Below are positions 11,721 through 23,447 of a DNA stretch of 64,000 bases, one piece after another (position 1 is the stretch's first letter; each line of letters begins with the position of its first letter). This DNA comes from Zychaea mexicana. Lineage: Eukaryota; Mucoromycota; Mucoromycetes; Mucorales; Lichtheimiaceae. The notes under the pieces are model-generated. The model was not told the DNA's origin. It did no database searches and saw only the letters and a program-made list of their open reading frames with translations. The position numbers and the translations under genes were made by a program. Location of the stretch: contig NW_026516679.1 of the NCBI RefSeq assembly GCF_025766255.1, positions 124,001 through 188,000 of the forward strand, written 5' to 3'.

Positions 11721-12498
11721 CTAATCTTCACTGTCTGAGTCATCGTCATCTGGATATTTAAAACAGCCATAGTCGACGCTACGCTCCATGTGGAAAAGCG
11801 CCATGTTGCTGAGGGGACTGTATTCTTCTGCTAGCCTAATCGTGCAATCACAATCTTCTTCTCTCTCACCGGCCGTCTCAAGATCTTCCCTAATAAGGTG
11901 CATACTGACCTCTGGAACAAGAACAGAGGCTATATATTCTGGGGTATCCATCAGTTTGATGTGCTCATTCGCAGCATCGATCTCGTGTACCAGCATGTCT
12001 TGGAGTGTTTTTACGATTATTTTTTTGCCTTTAAACCCATAGTATCTGGGCTATAAAATATAAAGATAATTGTTATTATATCATAGGTTCTACTATGTAT
12101 ACATTTCAATTTTGCAAAACTTACCATATGGTCTTTGAAAATGCTCATCTTTAACATTGGATTTTTCGCAGCTCTGGTGCTCGGTGCATTTTTGTAGTAT
12201 TCTATGATCTTCTTCTTGAAATAGCTTTGAAACAGCTTATCCATTATCAAATCCTTGAGCTCGTCTATCCATTTTGCGATCCGTTCCGGCAAGGCCTCGA
12301 ATTCGACCAAAGGGAATTTGTTCGCTAGGCGCATTGGCTCATAGACCATAATGTCGAGATGTGGTCTACACCAAGCAACATCATTCTGTCGATGAGGTTT
12401 CTTTACTTTCGAATGCGGAAAGACGCTGAAATAATTGGGCGACAAGGATGCTTGTAATAGTGTAGGCAAAGGAGTTGAGCACCTCCAGCAGGCGATCA
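11721..12498 (-). CDS. RTC4-like domain (two exons) at the 3' end of the MULE-1 coding region
   Basis: Exons 12125-12498 and 11721-12050 join in phase and contain no stop, unlike the MULE-1 segments upstream. Features: a possible zinc site (CWRC then WCRPH), FEALPERIAKWIDELKDLI, a YYGFKGKK motif after the intron, and PEYIASVLVPEVSMHLIREDL, ending in an acidic tail (DDDDSDSED). This resembles the conserved domain of fungal Rtc4 (Restriction of telomere capping 4): LPERI, a YYG-x-x-G motif and VLVPE-x-x-x-x-LI-x-ED. The assignment is from memory of the family, not a search. It may be the C-terminus of a large MULE protein or a separate gene; the upstream acceptor at 12499-12500 shows it is an internal exon. 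Confidence 0.55.
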
Positions 12499-12642
12499 CT
12501 AAAAACCATTAGAAAAATCAGCTACACGTCGTTGAGCTTATATCTGCAAAAAGCTTATATACTTGCCTGGTTCCACTTGGTCGAATACCTCCTGCATATG
12601 ATGCTCTTCATAAAGCGTGTATGAAGGCGTCGGTGCTTTTGG

Positions 12643-13552
12643 CTAGTCGGCTTTCTTGTACAGTATCGATATCGTATGCTTTCTGTTCTCTGTTAATATG
12701 CTTTCAATAGAATCAGGATCAGATGCAATTATCTGCACTTGATTACCAGCCAAGTTGTCCATGCATACGAGGAATCGTTTGTTTCAGTATTCGATTATAG
12801 CCGCGGTATAGAAATGTGCTCCTCTTGATGACATTGAATAAATCCTTGCATGCAATACATATTCTTCCGATATTCCACCTTCGTCGTCTGTGAGTATAAG
12901 CCGGTAGGGAAACATAGTAGGCCGACCATGTCGTTCTCTTTCGTCGTATGCAAAGATAAGGAATGTCAGAAATTCTGTTGGCAAATTATATTCCATTGCA
13001 GAGCAACTACAGCCTAGTTCGGGACAGCCTTGTAGAGCGAGCCTTTCGTCCTCGATGTGAATGTTGTAGAGTAGCTTCCCAAGCTCGATAGGGTCTTCTG
13101 CGCTTAAGACCAAGTCCTCAATATAAACCGCTGGCCTGAGGTAGTGTGAATAGGCAGGATAAAATACACCGTGCTCTTCACAATAAATGACTTGTAGGCA
13201 TTTGATGAAGAACTGGTCTTGTATAAACGTCGAAGCTCTTCCCAAAATGAACTGCAAAAAGAATTCAATTGCAGAGTGCCAGCCCTTGTCCATGTATACT
13301 ATGTCACTCCAAGCGAAATCCCGGATCCACATGCTTGCATAACCACACCCTTTTTCGGTGTTCTTAGAATGATGCATGTATGTATAGTGCAGCGCATTAT
13401 CGACCGGGTTAAAATTAGTTATAGGAGCTGGTTGCGCATATCGATGAAGGGGAAAGCAGAATGCCACAGCATCTCCATTGGAGCGTCAATGAAGCACGAG
13501 TTATTCTGATTTCGCCTCAAGTGCAAACTGTACGGTTTGTCTTTTTCGGCAG
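12643..13552 (-). pseudogene. Ubiquitin-specific-protease-like domain inside MULE-1
   Basis: After an acceptor at 13553-13554 the frame reads NNSCFIDAPMEMLWHSAF, which looks like the Cys box of USP/UCH deubiquitinases (N-x-x-C-F-x-x-A). After a one-base frame change near 13440 comes a long open stretch (12787-13430) ending YVLHARIYSMSSRGAHFYTA, like the His box (G-x-H-F/Y). A TGA at 12784-12786 follows, then FLVCMDN and ILYKKAD, comparable to the last strands of the fold, and a TAG at 12643-12645. The fold assignment is an inference from the spacing of Cys and His boxes. Context: directly downstream of the SWIM and KTKGR tail of the MULE transposase, so probably a fusion partner. Confidence 0.5.
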
Positions 13553-13772
13553 CTGTATAAGATAAAAGAATAATTGCATTTCATGCGTATCATAAGTAAG
13601 ACAGAAAAATTATCTTTCATAATATATATACCACAGTATTACCTTGTCGACTTTCTCTTTGTTGCTGACTCTGTGTAGCAGAGTTTTCCAATTGTTGACG
13701 CCTTTTTGGAATGATGAGAGATGGGACATCATCATTAGGATCGGTTCTCACTCTACATTACATACTCGTCGC

Positions 13773-16198
13773 TTAGTACATTTGTGATCCCAATATTTGA
13801 CAATCTAATGGTATGTATGAATAATACCTTTTACTTTGCGTATCACCACTTTCGTCGGATGAATCATTTGATGGGATTCCACTCTTGTCCTTGTCTGCAA
13901 CCAAGTTTATGATCTGGAGGCGCGATCTTCGTGTCCTTTTTCGTCGTTCTGTTGCTCGTCCTTTGGTCTTCACTTTCTTTGGCAGCACCACATCATTTAT
14001 ATCAGCAATGTCATCAATGGCTGCTTGGATTGCACCTTCAATATTATCTAAGAATTTGGATAATTTTTGCGGGTCATTTTGCATTGCCAGCATTTGATGG
14101 TGTGCTGCAAATAAAACTTGTTTCGAGCGTTCATTTGTGCTTTGAGCAAGAACTGTTATATCAGTTTCTATAAAAACCAGTATCTATGAGTATAAATTTC
14201 ATAATGAAACCTGTACATAGTATGAGTAATATATGCTTATTAGTGCTCACCTCCATTGTCTTTCAGATGCCAGAACGAATCAATTGATTCCAGTGGGATA
14301 GGATCTTGCAGGAGCGTGTGACAACAAGGAAGGCTGTAGTTTCTCAATGGTATGCATGGGCAGTTGTCGCGCTGTTCTCCTCGTGAAGTATGTTCGTTAC
14401 GAAGTAAAAGTAACGCAAAGTGCGAGATCTTCCTTATAACATTCTGGAAATAGTATGCATCGTCTTGTTGTAATACTACTACAGGTACACTTTGCATTTC
14501 GTTTGACAGGTAAATGTCTCGACTCTTTTGCTATATGAATAAATAAGATCAAATTAGTATCAAACTGATGTACTATATACTTTCGATTAATTAACAGAAA
14601 TATGTCTTACTGATTGAATACACCACTCATGGATACTCTTAAACAAGAGTCTTAACGACTTTGGCTTGTCCAAATGCCGTTTTAGCATATAATGAGCGCT
14701 TTCGACTCTCTATGTAGACCTGCAGCCGAAATGCTTTTTTGCTTCACACCAAGGACCTGCCCAGTCTTCTTTGCTCTCGAACATTCTAGTTTTTATCCCA
14801 ATTTTGATGTTTGTTACTAGTATTCGTTTGCATCTTTAACTAAACATAGCTCATTTACATAAAAGATATTGAACTTACTCATTGAGATATTCGATAAGTT
14901 CATCCTCAATTGTTGACAATTTTGCCAACTCCTGGTAATCGGTCACTCCTGCTTCAAAATCCTTTTCGGTTCGAGCGTATAACAAGGCTACAACGGCTTT
15001 ATTGAATTTTTGTTCTTCGGATTTTCGGCCACGTAATGCAGGAGGGAACTTCTTCTTGCAACGCTTCATGTAGTTCTTTTCAACGTGCTATGCACAAAGA
15101 ATTGACGTAACTTGCGGGAAGATTCCAGACAGAGCGTTTCTCAATGCATTGTCGCCGTCAGTTATAAACAATACTGGAGCTCTGGAGCTCGATGCAGGCC
15201 ACACGATGTCATGCATTTTCTTGGTGACCCAGGTGTACATATCCTCGGTCTCATTAGAGATAATGGCAGACGCGATAATGAACGTACGAAGGCTGTTGGC
15301 TCCAAGGTTGCCTACGCCCACTATGTTCACAAGTAGCATGTTGTAGATATTCGTTTTGTAGGTAGAATCGATTTGGATTACATGAGGGAACCTTTAATTG
15401 ATCGCTATTAGAATTTGTAAACCGTTTTCGGTTCGGAAGTTGTAATGCTCAAAGAGTTTTCTAGTTCCTTTACCTTCGTGCCATAGTTATGTTGTTGGGA
15501 TGAACCACAAAAAGAGCCTTGAGGACTTTGTTGGAATTGATCTCATAATGCGAGACATAACCCTGACTTTGTAAATAGTCAACAAGCGGTGAAAACTTGC
15601 TGTCAATAGCCGAGACATTACAGTATCTTTGCTGGAAGTTGGAAACGTCCTTAGGAGTAATAAGGATACCGTTATGTCTTGCCCGAACGAGTTCTGCTAT
15701 GCTAGCTGATCGGAGAGACGCTGCTTCTGTGCTGGCCAGGGTTTCAAGCACTTCGTCATCTTAATAAAACTCTCGATGTTAGTAAGGTACGTAGCCAGGA
15801 GCTTCGCCGTTGCTCTTCTCTACCGGGTGGTTATACTCAATAGCGTCGTCAAGAGCAAATACTTCATCTGAGTTAGACTTATACTCTCTTCCATAATGCC
15901 AACTGAATCTTCTGATTTGCTATGCTTTTTTGGGTTCACCTTTCTTGACTTGAGCGTATGAGCCGTAGATCTCCCATAGACAGCCAGTTTTTTGACTTTT
16001 GCCTTGTCTTTGGCGGGGCATTCCTTTAGCGGTGACACAATCCTGGTATTTGCCATGCTTCTTACACTTGAAGGTCGGTGCACTGCCTTGTTCATTGGTT
16101 TTCTTGACGATGGTGAACCCTTCTTCTTTGGCGTAGGCTTGAATGTCTTTCACCATATCATCTGCGGTGTCGTAGGTTCTTCCAATAAGGTGACTCAT
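13773..16198 (-). pseudogene. MULE-1 transposase: FAR1-like, DDE and SWIM segments
   Basis: Starts at ATG 16198 with a FAR1/WRKY-GCM1-like region (EGFTIVKKTN, FKCKKHGKY, GCLWEIYG). Then come an N-terminal helical region (15470-15770), the DDE core with QIDSTYKTNIYNM (about 15350) and ITDGDNALRNALSGIFP, a SWIM zinc finger CPCIPLRNYSLPCCH (about 14300-14360), and a basic KTKGRATERRKRTRRSR tail (about 13900). Introns with clear GT/AG are visible, for example after MARR and before QKSRDIYL. In-frame stops: TAG 15920-15922, TAG 15088-15090 (in LCA-stop-HVEK, where MULEs have Trp) and TAG 14710-14712. The copy is inactive as it stands. The first intron junction (about 15780) could not be fixed. Confidence 0.75.
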
Positions 16199-16620
16199 GG
16201 TAATCGGTAGATAGGACTATGCAAGTTTTTAATAGGTACAAGTAAAAATAGGGATTGAAAATAGAATTGATTACTATCAATTAATCTAGCAATTGGTCCT
16301 AATATTTATACTTTTTTTCTTACTCAATACCATATACGAGTAAATATGCATCTCATACAAGAGATGACAAAGCACATTGCATAGCCAAATTGCTGCGGCA
16401 TAGTGGGTTACTGTACTGAACGCTTAGCAGCGACAAACAGCATAATAAGTAGATACTACAGCAAATAGTAGTATCAGAGAAGGTAAAAAAAGCTGAGTAA
16501 TTTTGACAATGGTGTTACAGTATAATTTCAGACAACTCTTGTAAAGAAGTAGCTGGCGCAGCAATGTTTCAAATAACTTCTCGAGTGTTTGTGTTTGCAG
16601 CTGACAAGTCGCAATAGAGT
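16199..16620. other. MULE-1 upstream region, no gene seen
   Basis: Non-coding DNA between the transposase start (ATG at 16198, minus strand) and the CACTA insertion point. It continues after the CACTA element at 23213 into the right inverted repeat. AGT at 16618-16620 is the left copy of the CACTA target duplication. It presumably holds the MULE promoter, but no clear TATA box could be assigned. Confidence 0.5.
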
Positions 16621-16790
16621 CACTGGGTAAGTAGGGGAATATCACCAGGTGAAAAACAGGGTGATATCCAGGTGATATTAGGGTGATAGGTATATTTCAC
16701 CAGGTTTTTTAACATGGTGATATTTTTGTAGAAACCTGGTGAAATGTAACATATCACCATGTTTTGAGCATGGTGATATTTTGCTGTATG
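16621..16790. repeat. CACTA left end with clustered GGTGATAT motifs
   Basis: Within about 150 bp there are seven to eight copies of GGTGATA(T) or its complement ATATCACC, plus TTTCACCAGG and AACATGGTGATATT variants, in both orientations. The right end (23160-23212) has one copy of each orientation. CACTA elements bind their accessory protein at such subterminal repeats; binding here is inferred. Confidence 0.75.
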
Positions 16791-17892
16791 CACGCGGAAA
16801 TAGGGGTTGCTCTGTAGAAAGGGGTGTTGCTCAATTTCTTTACAGAGGTCTGCATGTGCATGATTTAGCGTATAGGGAGGTATAGATAGGATTAAAATGA
16901 TAGCAGTATGATCTGTCCAATGGGTTATGGATATTGTAAGATTATTTACGTTGTAGTTGAATGAAACGATTTTATTGTATTATAGTCATTGGACAGAATT
17001 TTACAAGCATCAAAAGAAAACAGGAGCAAGTATTGATAGAAGGAAACTAGTACTAATGTAGTCGATTTATACTATAATGGACGGTGGTGATAAAGAGGAG
17101 AGCGGAATATAGCAGAATGGTAGAAAGCAAAAGCGAAATGTCTAGATGGTAAAGTGCGGAATGGAGCAGTGTCGTCAATTGGAAGACCACATAAAGAGAT
17201 TGAGCAGTTATTAGTTTGGAGAACAGAGGTAGTAAGGAAAAGGGAAGAAAAGCCATTTGATACTTACTATAGGTATTACTACTTGAGACACATTGAGATT
17301 TACTAGCAACCAGTCGAGTGGATGATATATCTTATAGCATGATAGAGTGTTAGTAGTCAATTCTTGTACGTATTTGTAGAGACCATATAAAAAAGAAACG
17401 GAGAGAAACCTTACATAATAACCACCCGATCCTGATAGCGAAAATGAAAGCTATAACCTAAAGAACATAATCAACAAGAGCTATAAGTATATAGCAAGAG
17501 CTTACATATATCAGCAATCATATAGCACACAACGTATAGTACATGATGACATAACATACCTGGTGAATGGGTACTTGGCAATTGGAAAAGGGCAGGAGAA
17601 GTATGAAAAGTGGAAAAAGTGAAAGAAAGAGATAAAAAATGGATGTGTGGAAAACACGAAAAAAGAGAAAGAAAGCCGTACATGCAGACTAGCTTTTTTT
17701 CCATCCTCACTATGCATAGGAAGGAGACCATCGATCGATCTATCCTATGATAAAGTGTTCCCCTTAAAAACCCCTCAATACAATCTGCCTTCTTTTTGCT
17801 TTACCTTCCCTCACGTTTAACTACTAAAAAAAAGTGAATAGGTAGCAGTTAGTGTACATCCATTGAGTGTTGTATATTAAGACTCTGTGTAG

Positions 17893-18750
17893 ATGCCTAC
17901 TATAGGAGAACGTAATGCCGCCAGAGAGCAACGGAACGCCGAGCGTAGGGCGGCAGTTGAGCAAGAAAACGCCAGGAACGTCGTTTTGAATATGGAGGAT
18001 CGCCTCAGGGCATTGGAGGCGCGAAACTTGGCGCTGGAGAACCAATTTGAAGCGATGGGGAACGTCGTTGCCAGACAGAACCTGGCCATACAACAGCAGC
18101 CTATGCCCTCTCCTACTGAACATCCAGCTCGAGCCGAGGTTACAATGCAACAACCTCCAGTGCATCGTTTGCGGCATGTTTCTGTAAGAAAACTAATGGA
18201 TATATCTAGGTAAATACCTGATTAATAGTATCATCGAATTATAGTGCATAATCCGCCATTTCCATCGTTCTCTGGGAGACGGCGGCTTCCAGTTGGATGC
18301 CGATTATCGTTCAGCACGCAATCGCGCTGTTCGTACCCGCATCGTATCCTACATCGATGGTGGTGGACGGTACCAGTTATCACACGCTGAACTATCTACA
18401 AAGATTTACGACTTTTTTGCTAATATGCGTCGTGAGGGTCGTCAGTCGGCTGTGCGTGCAGCACAAAGAAAAGTGTCGGCTCACTGAAATAGTCGTCGCC
18501 ACAGTGTAAGAAAAAGAAACAACCATCCATTCTTTTTAGTATAATCAGTTCTGACACAGAAAGTAGAAGCACAAGCGCCGACTTCAAGTTTACCGACAGC
18601 ATCAGGCACAGCTGGATGCAACATATCCGGGAGGGGAAGCATTGCTCTAGTTGGAGTACATGTCTGAAGAAGAGACGGACGTCGAAGGTGATGGTGACGA
18701 GCGTTTGGTTGTACTCAAGCCCTTGTGGAGGAGTGAGAGGGTAATTGTTG
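17893..18750 (+). pseudogene. CACTA second gene, coiled-coil protein
   Basis: Exon 1 starts at ATG 17893: an Arg/Glu/Ala-rich helical segment (RNAAREQRNAERRAAVEQEN) with a heptad-like LEARNLALENQFEAMGN, then a Pro/Gln stretch. After an intron (about 18210-18255) the frame reads RSARNRAVRTRIVSYIDGGG and THAELSTKIYDFF-like sequence, then another intron near 18505. The last part reads KHKRRLQVYRQHQAQLDATYPGG, one TAG, then LEYMSEEETDVEGDGDERLVVLKPLWRSE. No named domain is recognised. Position and coiled coil suggest the TnpA-like accessory protein of CACTA elements; this is inference. At least one in-frame TAG makes it defective. Confidence 0.5.
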
Positions 18751-19512
18751 TGTGCTTGTTTGGTAAATGCGTCGAAGTCGTGTTTGACAAATCGTTTATA
18801 GGCAAATGAGTTCTTAAGCACACTCGACGGACTGAGACCGGACGCAGACGTCAATAGATTGATGCGGGTGGATGGTGTTGGTGGTGCACCTTTGTCTGAC
18901 GATGCAAGAGCGCAATTGGAGGGTTGGGCAGTTGATTTTTAAGAATAAAAAATAAAAAAAAATGGTTGCACGGCTTCGTGTCGTGTGGGTAAGGGGTGGG
19001 CAAAAGAAAAGTTACTATTGCATATACAGCTATTGTTTTCGGAGTGGGGGGAGTCTATAAAAAATATCACTCGTGGTAAATGTATCTTTTATCTTTTTTG
19101 GCCACTGCTCTTAGACACGTCACTTCTTTGTCATCTCTTATTGCAGCACAGACAACAGAGTCACTCAAATGTGCTCGTTAAAGCATTACAAACAGTAACA
19201 GTGGAAAAGCTTTTCGTCTAATCTGGTAACTATAACATCTTGCTGTACGATTAGTTTCGATTCAAGTTCGATAAAAAGTCTTAACAACCGTTCTCATAAG
19301 CTACTGGATAATACGAATTGGTACGTGGTGTGTATACAGCTGCTGGTAGCTTTGCTCTTCTTTCGTTCGTACCGCATTGGATCTCGAATTTAACTTCATC
19401 TTTTTTTTGCAACTTAGTTACCGAATTTCCCTTTGTGATATACAACACTTTAACTCATCAATAATAGCGGAAACTTAAAAGGGACGGATAAGAAAAGTCA
19501 ACGCTTTGATTA

Positions 19513-22500
19513 TGCTAGCATCTTTTTCGCCAAGGGAAGGACTACTGTTCTAGCATTTGCACTAGTTTGTGCACCCAGTTTCACAACAGCAACTTGTCCA
19601 TATAAACGATGGACCGGTACAATACAATCCATCGCTTCGCCTCGAAAACGACTACACCAAGTTTCAACGTAGGGATCCACGAATCGTCGGCCGTCATTGT
19701 CTCTGTGGATGCTGTACCATCGAACATATGCAAAAACATGCTCTCTCTGCTGCCCACGAATCAACTGCACATGCCGAAAGAAAAATTGGATCTCGCATGG
19801 CTAGGCCATTGCTTCTCCGCGATCGTCTACGTGGAATAGAACCTGTGCGTGTGCACTATGTCGCGATCTTGCTTCAGTACTGCAGTAAATCTGCCCCATC
19901 ATCGTTATCGTCTTCATTTTCCAGTACTGGTTACTGATGAAAATTTGCCCATCACCAGCTTGGGTATAGTGAACGAGATGATCGTCATATACAGCACAGT
20001 AAAATGCCAACAAGAAACTGTACAGTTGCTCAGGCATAAACGCTATCTGTCCATAATGCAAGGGGTATACATCTAGCGGCAGTGGCTCACTTCCTATAAC
20101 GTAGTGGATGGTACCAACATCCGTCGACAACGCCAAAAACGCATGAACATCGAATTGACGCTGGACAACATCAGCTGCGCGTGGGATCGGCTGTACAAGG
20201 TCAAGGAACCGATTCAAAAAAGAGAAATGGTGTTGGTGGTGCTGGAAGTGGGCTACAAACGAACGGACAAAATCGTGAGCACCAGTCTTCTGTAAGAACT
20301 TCTTCATAAACGTGATTTCAAACGAGTCTTTCTGATTGGTGTCGATCTCTTTCAGATAACCGTTGTACCGTTCAAACGAGAAGAGCCAGTACGCGTACAA
20401 CGGCCCAAAATCCTCGATCGTCGCGTTCAAATGCATATGCAGGTGCATGTTCGGTGTGATTTCTTCTGGGCCATACAACCGTTCAACACTAGTGCAAAAT
20501 TGCTGGAGCAGGTTGTTTGCTTCTGCAATTTCATCCACAGTAATCGATGGCTTGACCAGCAAGCGACACGCATCAACAAACATCAGCCAGTTTTCGAGAT
20601 ATCTTCTGGGAAGGTGGCCGTCGAGCACAAAAGGCGAGTATACAATGCACTATGATTTCTAATCGTCAGCGGTCATGAACGAGAAGCCACTTTCGATTTT
20701 TCGGTTCAAGGTAACATAGTCAGGAGGAAGAACAATGCCATTCGCCAGCACCTGCATCTGTTGGAGGTCGGTTCGGTCAATGAGGTCTCTGTCCATCCAG
20801 ACCTTTGCCATGCGCTTTGCTGTGCCGAGAAACAAGTTATGCATCGGGTCGATGATGGTGCAACGGACAGGATCAAAGTAGCTAAGACGATGCAACTCTG
20901 ACCATCTCGTCCCATTTGCGCGTTCCAGATCTCGTCGAGCACTCATCGTCTCTGCACCCCGCCACTGCTCAGCACATGCTCGATTGTCCTCGAACGTCCG
21001 CAAGTCCCAATTTTCGACATCAAACCCAGAGTAGTCAATGTTGGTTGTGCCAGGAAAAACATTGAATTGGCGAACGCATTTGTGGCAGGCACAAAGGCTC
21101 GCGTGCGACGTAAAACCGCTGGTTTTCCGTGCAGCAGGGATATCGCAAGCATTAATGAACAAGGCTAAACGGACACAAGTTCCTTGTGGATGCTCGCGCG
21201 TACTGATCGATTTTCCACCGTACCATTCCAACAATTCATCAACCAGGGGTCGAAGGTAATTGTTTATGTCGGTTGTGCTCGCTTCTCGTGGGCCAGGCAT
21301 TACACCAACAAGAATGACATTCTCTGTCTTGTAGCGTTCGGATCGTGGAAGATTATTGATGGTCAAGTAAATGGCATAGCATGAATAAGTCGAGTTTAGA
21401 AATGGCCCAAACCAGTCAATGTTGAGTGTCAACAGCAGTGAACGGCGCTGCTCGACGAACGGGCTGCCGTCACGATCACGGAACTCTCGCCACATATCAC
21501 CATCGTATATGTCAAAGAAGGTGTCGGCAACGCGTGTTCGATTTCGCCATTCCTCGCACTTTGCTTCAAACCCTAGCCGCCGAAAAAGTCTATCAACACT
21601 CGCAGACAAGGGCTGATATGCAAACTCCTTGATGGGAGTCCAAGGATTGCCTGCGGCTTTAAACAATTCATTGCCGCATAAGCTGTTGTATCGGATGTCG
21701 TCGTTCGTGCATGTTCTTGGGCACTGTGGATCAGTTGAACGATACAAGCTGTGACAGCGAGGACAACACACATATTTGCGCAAGTGGTCAGTCAATGCAG
21801 AGAAGCCAGTAATGCGACGAAGTGTAGAAAGCGAGGTAGGGATCGAGAAGTTTGGCTGCAGATCACCAAGAAGTAGGACACAAAAGTCAATGATGGTGGA
21901 GGAGAGATGCTCGGAGACAAAGTGTAGCTGGAATAGCACGAGGAAGAGAACGACGAGGGCAAAGGGGTGCAGGTAGGTGTGAACCTCGGTAACGGTAGGA
22001 GGAGGAGGATGAAGGTGAGTGTCTATTTTTCAAATAATGAGATATATAGTATGGTTAAAGTCTGTTATTTGCTTTAATAAAATTTTTTTACAAACCAACC
22101 TGGTTCAATATTGGCAGTTCTGTCAAAGTTGCCTCCATCATAACCAAACTCAATGTCTTCAGCATTTACAACAAGATCGTCGGCGGACAACTCGCCATTG
22201 TCAGCCTCACTGTCTTCAGCAGCAAAAACATTATCCTCGACGGAAAAAGGAACATGACGACTAGCTGCAGCGCCTACAAGCCCAACAATGATAAATAACT
22301 TATTCACATCTAGTATCATTGTAACAGCTCATCATACTAGGAGAGGAAGGATCAGCTACTACATCCGTATCCATATCCATATCGTCGCCCGAAAGCAACA
22401 GCGATGGTGAGGATGGATGTCCTTGTCCGAAGCTAGCCTCGATAGAAGCTACGATAGCATTCACTACATATGCAACACATAATATTACTAAATAATCCTC

Positions 22501-22675
22501 GAAGAACGTGCCTGAAAGAAGTACCATTGTGTGAAAATCCATCTGTAGATTCATTGAGAATACGCTGCTGGTGATAGTTTCGGATTCTATAAGGCACCAT
22601 TTGATAGCCGAAGCTTGTCGACGCACATGTAGGACAAAAGCATAGAAATAAACGCCCTTCGCCATTGTCCTCCAT
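19513..22675 (-). pseudogene. CACTA tnp2-type transposase
   Basis: Begins at ATG 22675 with a Cys-rich N-terminus (CFCPTCAS), followed by an acidic region (22100-22420) whose splicing is unclear. A long open stretch (20659-21960) has the tnp2 pattern: LRKYVCCPRCHSLY, CGNELF, LNIDWFGPF, AIYLTINNLPRSER, LVGVMPGPREAS and IIDPMHNLFLGTAKRM. It continues as SPFVLDGHLPRRYLENW, HLHMHLNATIEDFGPLYAYWLFSFER (19801-20640) and a C-terminal segment HVFAYVRWYSIH (19513-19800). Three TAG codons break it at 20659-20661, 20650-20652 and 19801-19803; the first two lie in ADD-stop-KS-stop-CIVYS, where W is expected by family pattern. Otherwise well preserved. Confidence 0.8.
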
Positions 22676-23257
22676 TGTGAAAAAAAAGTGTAGATTAAGA
22701 ACAAGATCAGGGATTCCAATAATTGTACTGAGCTTCTCTTATTTTTTTGATACTACATTGTAAGCACATTATGCACTTCCCCTTTGGTCCTATTTTCTTA
22801 TTATGCGTTACCCTCCTCAGTGCAATGCAAAATATTTTATTACAGGGCAGGAACATGACCCTGTGAACGCTAAATTGTTGGTCGGGGGAAGGGTGCATGC
22901 TTGCATTTTATACAGTTCAACGTATTGTTGTTTTGCTACACTAATGGCTATTACATAAGAAGAAAAGTTCAGTAGGGGGTATAGTGAATGCATCAAAAAA
23001 GAATAAATGTATGAAAATGATGTTGTTCATTACAGATATTGTGCATGAGCCCCTTTTTCGCTTATACATGAAGGAAAACAGCGTAAATGACTACTAAATT
23101 TGGTTGCTGCATTTGCTACAGGCTACATATTCTTTTTTCTGGCACACAACCTAGTGATAGGTAGATATCACCCTGTTTTCAAACATGGTGATATTTACTT
23201 TTTCGTGCAGTGAGTGTTTGCTATCACTATTTAGAGTTTATTTGTTTTTTGTTTTTT

Positions 23258-23447
23258 TTTTAGTCTATACATAGAATTACACTTCCACTTTTTTTGGTCT
23301 ACGCAAGGAATGACAGATTGTAAGGAAAATCTGAAATTGGTGTGGGGAGAAGTTTAGTCTCCCGAAGGAGTGAAGATAGTAGAGGAGACATATGTAACGG
23401 ATGTTAAAACTCCTATATATAAAAATTTGGTCACTCGAGCAGCTCTA
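23258..23447 (-). repeat. MULE-1 right terminal inverted repeat
   Basis: Inverted counterpart of 11273-11483, lacking the 21-bp duplication. It ends ...GGTCACTCGAGCAGCTCTA, followed by the 8-bp flank CTAAATAA (23448-23455), which matches 11265-11272. The CACTA element is inserted a few tens of bases to its left. Confidence 0.8.

Larger units (their letters stand above)
16621..23212 (-). mobile_element. CACTA (En/Spm-like) transposon inserted in MULE-1
   Basis: The ends are CACTG (16621) and CAGTG (23212). In both, ATATCACC follows the terminal CACTG after exactly 13 nt when read inward. The 3-bp flank AGT is duplicated (16618-16620 and 23213-23215), the CACTA-type duplication. Subterminal DNA carries many GGTGATAT/ATATCACC motifs. 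It encodes a tnp2-type transposase on the minus strand (19513-22675) and a second, coiled-coil gene on the plus strand (about 17893-18750), arranged convergently. Length 6592 bp. 16800-17890 and 22720-23140 are non-coding. Confidence 0.88.
11273..23447 (-). mobile_element. MULE-1 (Mutator-like element), itself split by a CACTA element
   Basis: Inverted terminal repeats at 11273-11483 and 23258-23447 both begin AGAGCTGCTYGAGTGACC after one mismatched base. The left copy carries an extra 21-bp internal duplication; otherwise the arms look more than 90% alike. CTAAATAA flanks both ends (11265-11272 and 23448-23455), and a ninth base differs, close to the 8-11 bp typical of MULEs. The minus-strand coding region (11721-16198) includes FAR1-like, MULE-DDE and SWIM domains, a USP-like protease and an RTC4-like domain. 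A 6.6-kb CACTA element (16621-23212) sits between the coding start and the right terminus. Without it the MULE is about 5.6 kb. Confidence 0.8.

Noticed and set aside
3194..20661. TAG as a reassigned Trp or Gln codon
   Set aside because: FAB1, PEP4 and the transporter use TAA or TAG as normal stops and contain TGG and CAG for W and Q; decay explains the transposon stops better.
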